A stretch of DNA of 6,959 nucleotides from assembly GCA_031373695.1 (NCBI GenBank), contig JANMNC010000030.1, positions 1 to 6,959 of the forward strand, given 5' to 3'. The notes below the pieces were generated by a model. That model was not told the origin of the DNA, ran no database searches, and saw only the letters and a program-made list of their open reading frames with translations. This document shows, piece by piece, positions 1 through 6,092 of this stretch. How positions within the stretch are numbered: the stretch's first letter is position 1; every line of letters starts with the position of its first letter. Made by a program: the position numbers and the translations under genes. This DNA is from Methylotenera_A sp031373695 (lineage in GTDB: Bacteria; Pseudomonadota; Gammaproteobacteria; Burkholderiales; Methylophilaceae).

Positions 1-1569
1 GCAAAAATTGGTTTGCTGGGTTTAAACGGCTCGGGTAAATCGACTGTATTGCGCATTATGGCCAATGCCGATAAAGAATTTGAGGGCGAAGTGCAGTGGC
101 AGCCCAATATGACAATTGGTTATTTGCCGCAAGAGCCGCAATTAGATGCCGAAAAAACCGTGCGTGAAGAAGTAGAAAGCGGCATGGGCGAGGTAATGCA
201 GGCGCAAGCCATGTTAGAGGCAGTGTATGCCGCTTATGCAGAGCCAGATGCGGATTTTGACAAGCTGGCTGAAGAACAAGCCAAGTGGGAAAACATTATC
301 GCCGCCAGCGGTAGTGATTTAACCACCCAATTAGAGATTGCCGCAGATGCGCTACGCCTACCACCTTGGGATGCCAAAATTGGCCCGTTGTCTGGCGGTG
401 AAAAACGTCGTGTGGCCTTGTGCAAATTGTTGCTATCTAAGCCAGATATGTTGTTGCTAGATGAGCCAACCAACCATTTAGATGCAGAGTCGGTGGAATG
501 GTTAGAACAGTTTTTGGTGCGCTTCTCAGGCACGGTTGTGGCGGTAACGCATGATCGATACTTTTTAGATAATGCCGCTGAGTGGATTTTAGAGCTTGAC
601 CGTGGCCACGGCATTCCATGGAAAGGCAATTACTCAAGCTGGTTAGATCAAAAACAAGCGCGTTTAGCAATTGAAGAAAACCAAGAATCATCACGCCGCA
701 AAGCATTAAATACCGAGCTGGAATGGGTGCGACAAAGCCCAAAAGCGCGCCAAGCCAAAAGTAAATCGCGTATTGCGCGTTATGAAGAGCTAGCCAGTGC
801 TGAATACCAAAAACGCAATGAAACGCAGGAGATTTTTATTCCAGCAGGTGAGCGTTTGGGCGACCAAGTCATTGAGTTTAATAATGTGACCAAAGCTTTT
901 AAAGATAGATTATTGATTGATAATTTGAGCTTTAGCGTACCCGCTGGCGCAATTGTTGGCATTATTGGCCCAAATGGTGCAGGTAAATCTACCTTATTTA
1001 AAATGATTATGGGGCAAGAAAAGCCAGACAGTGGCGATGTTAATATCGGTCAAACCGTTAAGCTGGCCTACGTTGACCAAAGCCGCGACGACCTAGGTAA
1101 CACCAAAACGGTGTTTGAAGAAATCGCTAATGGCTCTGATATCTTAACAGTGGGCCGTTATGAAACGCCTTCTAGAGCTTATATTGGAAGATTTAATTTC
1201 AAAGGTGGCGACCAGCAAAAAATTGTTGGCCAACTTTCTGGTGGTGAGCGCGGACGCTTGCATTTGGCTAAAACGCTTATTTCTGGCGGCAATGTGTTGT
1301 TGCTAGATGAACCATCAAATGACTTAGACGTAGAAACTTTGCGTGCGCTGGAAGATGCGCTGTTAGAGTTTGCTGGATGCGTATTAGTAATTTCGCATGA
1401 TCGCTGGTTTTTAGACCGTATCGCCACGCATATACTAGCTGCGGAAGGCGAATCGCAATGGACGTTCTTTAACGGAAATTACCAAGAATATGAAGCCGAT
1501 AAGAAAAAACGTTTAGGCGAAGAAGGCGCGAAACCGAAACGTATTCGCTATAAGCCGATTACGCGCTAA
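1..1569 (+). CDS. ettA: Energy-dependent translational throttle protein EttA (ABC-F ATPase), 5' end cut by window
   Basis: The reading frame is open from base 1 and encodes 522 residues before the stop. Aligned from memory with E. coli EttA (555 aa), it lacks about 32 N-terminal residues, so the true start is upstream of the window. Two ABC ATPase domains are visible. NBD1 has Walker A GLNGSGKST (window residues 7-15), signature LSGGE (130-134), Walker B LLLDEPTNHLD (151 onward) and switch His 184. NBD2 has GPNGAGKST (323-331), LSGGE (412-416), LLLDEPSNDLD (433 onward) and switch His 466. Between them lies the basic inter-domain linker (about 211-290, with ELEWVRQ, ARQAKSKSRIAR and EYQKRNET), which in EttA contacts P-site tRNA. 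There is no transmembrane segment, as expected for a soluble ABC-F factor. In E. coli, EttA binds the ribosomal E site and gates the first elongation step according to ATP/ADP ratio. NBD2 has Ser where DEPTNDLD is usual, a mild change. A small lipoprotein gene follows after 12 nt. Confidence 0.96.
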   Translation, partial: AKIGLLGLNGSGKSTVLRIMANADKEFEGEVQWQPNMTIGYLPQEPQLDAEKTVREEVESGMGEVMQAQAMLEAVYAAYAEPDADFDKLAEEQAKWENIIAASGSDLTTQLEIAADALRLPPWDAKIGPLSGGEKRRVALCKLLLSKPDMLLLDEPTNHLDAESVEWLEQFLVRFSGTVVAVTHDRYFLDNAAEWILELDRGHGIPWKGNYSSWLDQKQARLAIEENQESSRRKALNTELEWVRQSPKARQAKSKSRIARYEELASAEYQKRNETQEIFIPAGERLGDQVIEFNNVTKAFKDRLLIDNLSFSVPAGAIVGIIGPNGAGKSTLFKMIMGQEKPDSGDVNIGQTVKLAYVDQSRDDLGNTKTVFEEIANGSDILTVGRYETPSRAYIGRFNFKGGDQQKIVGQLSGGERGRLHLAKTLISGGNVLLLDEPSNDLDVETLRALEDALLEFAGCVLVISHDRWFLDRIATHILAAEGESQWTFFNGNYQEYEADKKKRLGEEGAKPKRIRYKPITR

Positions 1570-1581
1570 AAGTGTTTATTT

Positions 1582-1797
1582 ATGAAAATCACTAAAAATT
1601 TAATTTTAGCTGCCATGTTATGTGTAATGGTTTTAGGTGTGTTTGGCTGTACTACGCAAGCTTGGTATGAAGGTGCAAAACAAGGTGCAGAAAACGAATG
1701 TCGTAGTCAGCCTCCAAGTGAGATGGATAGGTGTTTTGAGCGCTTAAATAAAAAGACATATGAAGATTATGAGAAAGAGCGAGCAGGCACCAAGTAG
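1582..1797 (+). CDS. Small predicted lipoprotein (71 aa), function unknown
   Basis: The 71-residue product begins with a basic n-region (MKITKN) and a hydrophobic stretch (about residues 7-22) ending in VFGC. Cys23 is therefore the likely lipidated residue, although Phe at -2 makes this a loose lipobox. Signal peptidase II cleavage would leave a 49-residue mature protein starting CTTQAWYEG. The mature part is charged and has two further cysteines (Cys40, Cys51), then a Tyr/Glu/Lys-rich tail (KKTYEDYEKER), probably helical. I do not recognise a named family; short lipoproteins of this build (WYEG..KQG...EC...P) are familiar as hypothetical proteins. It starts 12 nt after the ettA stop and is followed by a terminator, so it is probably the last gene of the ettA transcript. 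No good Shine-Dalgarno precedes the ATG, so translation may be coupled to or weaker than ettA. Confidence 0.8.
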   Translation: MKITKNLILAAMLCVMVLGVFGCTTQAWYEGAKQGAENECRSQPPSEMDRCFERLNKKTYEDYEKERAGTK

Positions 1798-1815
1798 CAT
1801 TATGCATATTGGCTG

Positions 1816-2640
1816 TTAAAGCCAATCCCAATCTAAGCGCTTCTTATGAGGCGCTTTTTTCATGGCAAAATCCCACAAAAATGGGGGTATTAAGCGCATG
1901 AATCTTGCCACCCAGCCCATTTGCCACGGTATTACACAAAAGCGCCGTTTATTTGCAACCGCATTTACAAATTTTTGCGCAAACATGTCTGCATCCATCA
2001 AAAATGGCATTTTATAAGTATTTACATCTGTCATTGGCGTGCGAATATAACCTGGGGCTATAGTGGTAACGGCAATATTAAAATGCTGCATTTCTACACG
2101 CAAACTTTCTAAATAGCTGATAGTTGCGGCCTTGCTAGCACTATAAGCACCTGCCCCCGGCAAGCCGCGAACGCCTGCCACACTGGCTATACCCACTAGT
2201 TGCGCTGTATCGGCATTGTTTGCTACTGGTTTTGATTTAACAGCCTCGCGCATGGCCGCGATAAATGGCTGAAAAGTATGCACCATACCCATCACGTTAA
2301 TATCCATTATTGCCTGAAACGCAGCAATATCTTCTGGGTGCTCAGTAAGCGTGCCGCGACTAACGCCTGCGGCTGCAACAACAATATTGGGTGCGCCATA
2401 TTTTTGTATAAAATCTTGTGCGGCTGCTTGTAAAGCTGCACTGTCTCGCACATCTAGCGGGTAAATCGCGCAGTTTACTTGATAGTTATTTTTTAATTCT
2501 GTTGCCAGTTTTTGTAAGTGTTCACTTCGCCTAGCTGCTAATCCAATAAACACTTGGCCTGCAGAGCTTTGTTTTGCGTAGGCATGTGCAATGGCAAGGC
2601 CCAAGCCACTAGATGCGCCAGTAATAAATATTTTTTTCAT
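1816..2640 (-). CDS. Short-chain dehydrogenase/reductase (SDR), classical type
   Basis: This 274-residue NAD(P)-dependent oxidoreductase has a Rossmann fold. The cofactor motif TGASSGLG is at residues 7-14, Asp63-Val64 is the adenine-ring position, and AAAG (89-92) stands where NNAG is usual. Asn115, Ser153, Tyr166 and Lys170 (YSASK) form the complete classical catalytic tetrad, and PGYIRTPM (196-203) follows. Arg37-Arg38 after the second strand hints at NADP(H) preference (inference). The ATG at 2638-2640 gives the typical SDR start MKKIFITG and is preferred over a TTG two codons upstream; no clear Shine-Dalgarno precedes either. The C-terminal part (about 229-260) contains hydrophobic/aromatic stretches (MGWVARFMRLIPPFLWDFAM) that may associate with membrane or form a lid. 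The substrate cannot be deduced. The last nine codons or so coincide with the opposing terminator hairpin. It is transcribed apart from dsbA, since a terminator lies between them. Confidence 0.9.
   Translation of the reverse strand: MKKIFITGASSGLGLAIAHAYAKQSSAGQVFIGLAARRSEHLQKLATELKNNYQVNCAIYPLDVRDSAALQAAAQDFIQKYGAPNIVVAAAGVSRGTLTEHPEDIAAFQAIMDINVMGMVHTFQPFIAAMREAVKSKPVANNADTAQLVGIASVAGVRGLPGAGAYSASKAATISYLESLRVEMQHFNIAVTTIAPGYIRTPMTDVNTYKMPFLMDADMFAQKFVNAVANKRRFCVIPWQMGWVARFMRLIPPFLWDFAMKKAPHKKRLDWDWL
1835..1860 (+). terminator. Rho-independent terminator of the ettA-lipoprotein unit, inside the SDR 3' coding end
   Basis: AAGCGCTTC (1835-1843) pairs with GAGGCGCTT (1848-1856) as a 9-bp stem with one T-G wobble and a TTAT loop. 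Six T residues lie at 1855-1860, the first two of them within the stem. It sits 38 nt beyond the lipoprotein stop and points rightward. It overlaps the final codons of the convergent dehydrogenase gene, whose stop is at 1816-1818. Confidence 0.85.
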
Positions 2641-2654
2641 AAGCAAAGAGTGTA

Positions 2655-2699
2655 ACTTAATATATAGCCTAGTTATATGTAACCAAGTTATATGTAGCC
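2655..2699 (-). repeat. Three imperfect tandem 15-bp units in the SDR upstream region
   Basis: Read on the minus strand, the consecutive units are GGCTACATATAACTT (2699-2685), GGTTACATATAACTA (2684-2670) and GGCTATATATTAAGT (2669-2655). The second differs from the first at 2 positions and the third from the first at 4. They end 14 nt before the SDR ATG and overlap its probable promoter, so they could be operator sites or chance AT-rich duplication. Confidence 0.6.
2659..2686 (-). promoter_or_regulatory. Candidate promoter of the SDR gene
   Basis: On the minus strand, TTGGTT (2686-2681, 3 of 6 matches to the -35 consensus) is followed after 16 bp by TATATT (2664-2659, 5 of 6 matches to the -10). 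This would start transcription about 12 nt before the ATG. The match is modest in an AT-rich stretch, and the elements lie inside the 15-bp tandem units. Confidence 0.3.
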
Positions 2700-2717
2700 T
2701 AAAAATATTCAGCGCAT

Positions 2718-2759
2718 AAAAAAACCCGCTTAAGTTTTAACTTAGCGGGTTTATTTTTT
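2718..2759 (-). terminator. Bidirectional hairpin terminator downstream of dsbA
   Basis: AAACCCGCT (2722-2730) pairs with AGCGGGTTT (2744-2752). AAG/CTT extends the stem towards the loop, with T2731 bulged. On the minus strand the hairpin leads into a T-run (complement of A2718-2724), which fits termination of the argS-SPOR-dsbA transcript. On the plus strand it is followed by T2754-2759, so it could also stop antisense transcription into dsbA. It separates dsbA from the SDR gene. Confidence 0.85.
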
Positions 2760-2785
2760 GGCCAAATAACCTTAGTTAATTTAGA

Positions 2786-2859
2786 TTAATTAATTTTAGT
2801 GGTCACAATTTTTTTGGGCAAAACTTTAGGTTTAGTTTTTACCTTTAAAGCTTTTTTTC
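2786..2859 (-). other. Possible -1 frameshift site and alternative C-terminal extension of dsbA
   Basis: Codons GAA AAA AAG CTT TAA end dsbA (2859-2845). The A AAA AAG heptamer (2857-2851) is in the same phase as the E. coli dnaX slippery site. A -1 slip reads GCT from 2851 and continues through 21 sense codons (ALKVKTKPKVLPKK, then IVTTKIN) to TAA at 2788-2786, giving 250 residues. The added tail resembles the preceding zero-frame tail (KTSVKTAPVEKK) in composition, which suggests the two were once one frame. No strong downstream hairpin or upstream Shine-Dalgarno-like stimulator is evident. A one-base loss from A8, or a sequence error in the homopolymer, explains it equally well. Confidence 0.45.
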
Positions 2860-3537
2860 AACAGGTGCAGTTTTAACCGAAGTTTTGGTGGCCTGCGCTG
2901 CTTTGTCTTTACGTACATTATCAATAATGTAGTTAGCTGTTTGCAATGCTTGCTCGTTACCACCCGCCATGGTACTAGATGTAATATATTTACCATCAAT
3001 CACTAAACTTGGCACACCAGTAGCGCCAGATGCACGAAATATTTGCGCAGCGCGATTAAGGTTAGTGTTAATAGTGAACGATTTAAAAGCTTGTTCCACT
3101 TTTAATTTATCAAGTCCGCTGGCTTTAGTTACCCATTCAATGGCCGCTTTTTCATCGGTTGGATTTAATGATTTTTGTTTATTTACCGCATCAAACAATG
3201 GCGTGTGTAATTTTTCTGAAATACCTAAGGTTTCCATTGCGTAAAATGTTTTAGCCATAGGCGCCCAACTTGCATTTGGCAGGCCTGGCACACGTTTAAA
3301 TACTACATCGGCAGGCTGTTTTTTAACCCAAGCATTTAATAGTGGATCCATTTGGTAGCAGTGAATACAGCCATACCAAAAAATCTCCATTACCTCGATT
3401 TTGGCTGGGTTATCGGTGGGTATTGGCTGTGCAACAGCGTCGAAATCTTCACCTGGTTTTGGTGCATCTGCCCATACAGCTGTGCTTAACAAGCTGGTAC
3501 TAAACAACAGGGTAAGGCTTACTAAAAACTTTTTCAT
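2845..3537 (-). CDS. dsbA: Thiol:disulfide interchange protein DsbA
   Basis: This 230-residue periplasmic oxidase introduces disulfides into exported proteins and is normally re-oxidised by DsbB (family knowledge). A Sec signal peptide spans residues 1-23 (MKK, hydrophobic core, cleavage probably VWA|DA). The thioredoxin-fold active site is FWYGCIHCY with Cys57 and Cys60; the central dipeptide is Ile-His rather than the enterobacterial Pro-His. The cis-proline is Pro176 in GVPSLVIDGKY. Helical-insert residues lie between. The Lys/Ala/Thr-rich tail after about residue 208 lies beyond the usual DsbA fold. The ATG at 3537 is supported by AAGGA seven nt upstream. It is the third gene of the argS-SPOR-dsbA series and lies 100 nt after the SPOR stop. 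Oddly, the frame ends just after an A7 run, and the -1 frame continues for 21 codons (see the slippery-site entry). Confidence 0.95.
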   Translation of the reverse strand: MKKFLVSLTLLFSTSLLSTAVWADAPKPGEDFDAVAQPIPTDNPAKIEVMEIFWYGCIHCYQMDPLLNAWVKKQPADVVFKRVPGLPNASWAPMAKTFYAMETLGISEKLHTPLFDAVNKQKSLNPTDEKAAIEWVTKASGLDKLKVEQAFKSFTINTNLNRAAQIFRASGATGVPSLVIDGKYITSSTMAGGNEQALQTANYIIDNVRKDKAAQATKTSVKTAPVEKKL

Positions 3538-3542
3538 TATTA

Positions 3543-3551
3543 AATCCTTAA
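3543..3551 (-). promoter_or_regulatory. Ribosome binding site of dsbA
   Basis: TTAAGGATT on the minus strand contains the Shine-Dalgarno core AAGGA, with the 9-mer ending 5 nt before the ATG. The identical 9-mer at identical spacing precedes the SPOR gene. Confidence 0.75.
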
Positions 3552-3571
3552 TTCTTTATTAAATATTACTT

Positions 3572-3599
3572 AAAATATTAGGTTAAAACACTTAATCAA
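3572..3599 (-). promoter_or_regulatory. Candidate internal promoter before dsbA
   Basis: In the 100-nt gap between the SPOR gene and dsbA, the minus strand carries TTGATT (3599-3594, 4 of 6 to the -35) then, 16 bp on, TATTTT (3577-3572, 4 of 6 to the -10). The gap is longer than needed for read-through and holds no terminator, so dsbA could have its own promoter as well as argS read-through. The AT-rich setting makes chance matches likely. Confidence 0.25.
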
Positions 3600-3637
3600 C
3601 CTTAATAACGTAGGTCGGTGTTTATAGATGACATGCG

Positions 3638-4252
3638 TTATTCTGTTTTTGTTTCAGTGTGCACTTTAATTAAATCGGTATTAAAGCCTTCTGATGTTAA
3701 ATCGCCACGCGTTTTGTTGATTTGGCCAATATCACTAAGCGGCCCGACGCGCACACGATGCCACACGCCTTTTTCAGGAATCGTAGCAGTTTGCACTACT
3801 GCCTCAAAGCCTTGCAATGCAAGTTTAGCTTTCATATTGTCGGCTTCCGCCTCGCTTTGAAAGGCACCAACTTGTATAAAGTAATTATCTTTTTTTACTG
3901 TTAGTGAGTTATCTTTTACTTCTTGCTCGGTTACTGTACTTTCAGTTTCGGGCAAAATTGTATAAAAATCAAATTGATTTTCAGCTTTAATTTTTGCCAC
4001 TTCTTCTGGATTTTCTTCGGCAGGCAATGCGCTTTCATCTGCAATTTTTTCTGCAGGTAGCTTTTCGGCTAATATTTCAGCGTTTGGTTTGCTAATTTTT
4101 TTCTCGTTAAAAGGGCTATCAGCACCTTTTATAAACATGGTTAAACCAAGCGATAAGCCTACGCCCAACAATAAACCCACCAGTAAACCCGATAAAAATG
4201 GGCTGCCTTTATTGCTAGACCTTTGCGGGGCTGGTTTGTAATCTTTGCTCAT
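3638..4252 (-). CDS. SPOR-domain inner-membrane protein, FtsN-like
   Basis: This 204-residue bitopic protein has a short basic cytoplasmic N-terminus (about 1-17), one Gly/Leu-rich transmembrane helix (about 18-42, PFLSGLLVGLLLG onward), an acidic and lysine-rich periplasmic linker (about 50-120) and a C-terminal SPOR domain (about 122-197, YFIQVGAF to GFNTDLIKV). SPOR domains bind denuded glycan strands of septal peptidoglycan, and this architecture is that of FtsN. The linker motif FDFYTILPE (94-102) is one I associate with betaproteobacterial SPOR proteins encoded next to argS. A role in cell division or septal wall binding is inferred; whether it is the functional FtsN cannot be told from sequence alone. 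It starts 42 nt after argS with no terminator between, so the two are probably co-transcribed. The start is supported by AAGG eight nt upstream. Confidence 0.87.
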   Translation of the reverse strand: MSKDYKPAPQRSSNKGSPFLSGLLVGLLLGVGLSLGLTMFIKGADSPFNEKKISKPNAEILAEKLPAEKIADESALPAEENPEEVAKIKAENQFDFYTILPETESTVTEQEVKDNSLTVKKDNYFIQVGAFQSEAEADNMKAKLALQGFEAVVQTATIPEKGVWHRVRVGPLSDIGQINKTRGDLTSEGFNTDLIKVHTETKTE

Positions 4253-4257
4253 TGTTT

Positions 4258-4266
4258 AATCCTTAA
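4258..4266 (-). promoter_or_regulatory. Ribosome binding site of the SPOR gene
   Basis: The minus strand carries TTAAGGATT five nt before the ATG. It matches the dsbA initiation region exactly in sequence and spacing and supports the chosen start. Confidence 0.75.
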
Positions 4267-4294
4267 CGTTTATTATTATAGTTATATTGTTTGC

Positions 4295-5965
4295 TTACAT
4301 TTTTTGCGGTGCATTTACGCCTAATAAATTAAGCCCATTTTTAAGCACTTGCGCAGTAGCGCTAATTAACGCTAAACGCGCTAATTTGGTTGGCACGTCA
4401 TCTACTAAAAATTTAGTATCATTGTAGTAACTATGTAAATCGGCAGCGCACTCTTTTAAATAATTGGCGATGGTGTGTGGCGCTAAATCGTTGCCAGCAT
4501 CGCGTACCACTTCTGGATATTCGCTTAAACGTTGCATTAATTTGGCCTCATTTGGTGCGTTAAGCGGGCTTAAATCTACATTATTTAAGCTGGTTACATC
4601 GTTATTCCATTGGCTTAGCACGCTGCAAATACGTGCATGCGCATATTGAATGTAATAAACAGGGTTATCGTTAGTTTGTGCGCGGGCCAAATCAATATCA
4701 AATATTAATTGCGAGTCGGCTCGCCTAGCGGCTAAAAAGTATCTAGTCGCGTCGCAACCTACTTCGTCAATTAAATCGCGCAGCGTTACATAACTGCCTG
4801 CACGTTTGCTTAATTTCACTTCTTCGCCATTGCGCATTACGGTAACCATTTGATGCAATACGTAATCTGGCCAAGCGGCTGGAATGCCGACATCTAAAGC
4901 CTGCAAGCCAGCTCTAACCCTAGTAATTGTGCTGTGGTGATCGGCGCCCTGCTCGTTAATTACGCGTTTGAAACCGCGATTCCATTTATCAAAGTGGTAG
5001 GCTACATCCGGCACAAAATAGGTATAACCGCCATCACTTTTACGCATGACACGGTCTTTATCATCACCAAAATCAGTAGTTTTAAGCCAAAGCGCGTCAC
5101 CTTCTTCAAAGGTTTTGCCCGATTTAACCAGCGCTTGCACCGTAGCCTCAACTTTGCCCGTACTGTACAGCGCACTTTCTAATGAAAACACATCAAATTT
5201 AATTTGAAAGGCTTTTAAGTCTAAATCTTGCTCGTGGCGCAAATAGGCCACTGCAAATAACCGTATCGATTCCGTATTTGCAATGTCGCCACTAGCTGTC
5301 ACGCGCATATCGTCGGCCACTACGGTTTCTTTATTCAAGTAAGCGGTGGCAATATCCATAATATAATCGCCGCGATAGCCATTTTCAGGAAAGCTGTCAT
5401 CGTCTACCGATAAGCCCTTGCAACGCGCCAGCACTGAAATGGTTAGATTGTCGATTTGCGCGCCAGCATCGTTGTAATAAAACTCGCGCGTAACATCCCA
5501 GCCGTTGGCATCTAATAAACGTGCCAAGCAATCGCCCACGGCCGCACCACGGCCGTGGCCCACGTGTAATGGGCCTGTTGGGTTGGCAGATACAAATTCA
5601 ACTTGTACTTTCTCGTTGTTACCAGTGCTGTTGCGGCCAAATTTTTCGCCAGCCGCTAAAATATCACTTACCACGCTTTGTTTAGATTGCGCATTTAAAA
5701 AGAAATTAATAAAGCCCGCACCAGCAATTTCTACTTTTGCAATATATTGGCTTTGTGGCAGCGCATTGATTAAACTAGTGGCAATATCGCGCGGATTTAG
5801 GCGCATGGGCTTAGCTAACATCATGGCTAGGTTGCTTGCAAAATCGCCATGTTCGGCTGATTTCGGTCTATCTAGTACAATGTTGATTTGGCTAGTATCT
5901 GCGCCAATAGTTGTGGCGGCAGCAACTAGTAAATCGGTAATATGAGCTTTCAAAATAATCGTCAT
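4295..5965 (-). CDS. argS: Arginyl-tRNA synthetase
   Basis: This 556-residue class I synthetase charges tRNA(Arg) with arginine using ATP in the cytoplasm. The N-terminal Add-1 tRNA-binding domain (about 1-115) includes AEHGDFASNLAM and GAGFINFFL. The Rossmann catalytic core begins VEFVSANPTGPLHVGHGRGA, where HVGH is the HIGH motif, and continues with FYYNDAGAQ. The KMSKS-type loop is present as KLSKRAG, whereas E. coli ArgRS has a degenerate one. The C-terminal DALR anticodon-binding domain contains YIQYAHAR and ends in the usual helical tail (LLGVNAPQKM). The length is close to the family norm of about 560-590. The ATG at 5965 places Leu-5 and following residues where family members begin. 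No Shine-Dalgarno is visible upstream of it, which is unusual for so highly used a gene. It is the first gene of the leftward series and diverges from priA. Confidence 0.97.
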   Translation of the reverse strand: MTIILKAHITDLLVAAATTIGADTSQINIVLDRPKSAEHGDFASNLAMMLAKPMRLNPRDIATSLINALPQSQYIAKVEIAGAGFINFFLNAQSKQSVVSDILAAGEKFGRNSTGNNEKVQVEFVSANPTGPLHVGHGRGAAVGDCLARLLDANGWDVTREFYYNDAGAQIDNLTISVLARCKGLSVDDDSFPENGYRGDYIMDIATAYLNKETVVADDMRVTASGDIANTESIRLFAVAYLRHEQDLDLKAFQIKFDVFSLESALYSTGKVEATVQALVKSGKTFEEGDALWLKTTDFGDDKDRVMRKSDGGYTYFVPDVAYHFDKWNRGFKRVINEQGADHHSTITRVRAGLQALDVGIPAAWPDYVLHQMVTVMRNGEEVKLSKRAGSYVTLRDLIDEVGCDATRYFLAARRADSQLIFDIDLARAQTNDNPVYYIQYAHARICSVLSQWNNDVTSLNNVDLSPLNAPNEAKLMQRLSEYPEVVRDAGNDLAPHTIANYLKECAADLHSYYNDTKFLVDDVPTKLARLALISATAQVLKNGLNLLGVNAPQKM

Positions 5966-5999
5966 TTATACAAAAACAATATTTTAACCTAAGCAGGCA

Positions 6000-6022
6000 C
6001 TTATAACCAAAGTAGAAAACTA
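6000..6022 (-). promoter_or_regulatory. Candidate promoter of argS
   Basis: On the minus strand, TATAAG (6005-6000) matches 5 of 6 -10 bases. The -35 position 17 bp upstream, around 6022-6028, holds only a weak match (GTGAAC, 3 of 6). Transcription would start about 28 nt before the argS ATG. The 127-nt region between argS and priA must hold both divergent promoters. Confidence 0.3.
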
Positions 6023-6023
6023 G

Positions 6024-6052
6024 TTCACTTAACATATAAGCCTGAATATATA
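6024..6052 (+). promoter_or_regulatory. Candidate promoter of priA
   Basis: TTCACT (6024-6029, 4 of 6 to the -35) and TATATA (6047-6052, 4 of 6 to the -10) are 17 bp apart, with a start expected near 6059. It overlaps or abuts the leftward argS promoter candidate, so the two could interfere. This is a moderate match in AT-rich DNA. Confidence 0.3.
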
Positions 6053-6092
6053 AAACAAGCGAACTCATTTAGCAGGCCTATTTAGCAAACAA

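Noticed and set aside
234..742. Minus-strand open frames opposite ettA
   Set aside because: They mirror conserved EttA codons and show no domain, sensible start region or ribosome site.
2629..2640. A7 run just after the SDR start codon as a possible phase-variable tract
   Set aside because: Seven A's in AAA AAA ATA codons are common in this AT-rich genome, the frame is intact, and nothing suggests switching.
3604..3642. Inverted repeat AATAACG ... CGTTATT around the SPOR stop codon
   Set aside because: The stem is only 7 bp with a 25-nt loop and no following T-run, so it is not a convincing terminator or regulatory structure.
5547..5558. Perfect palindrome CCACGGCCGTGG
   Set aside because: It lies in the codons for the HIGH-motif region (HGRG) of ArgRS, so codon constraint explains it without a binding site.
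5505..5945. A 146-codon plus-strand open frame inside argS
   Set aside because: It is antisense to the conserved HVGHGRG and N-terminal regions of ArgRS and has low-complexity Ala/Leu-rich translation with no motif.
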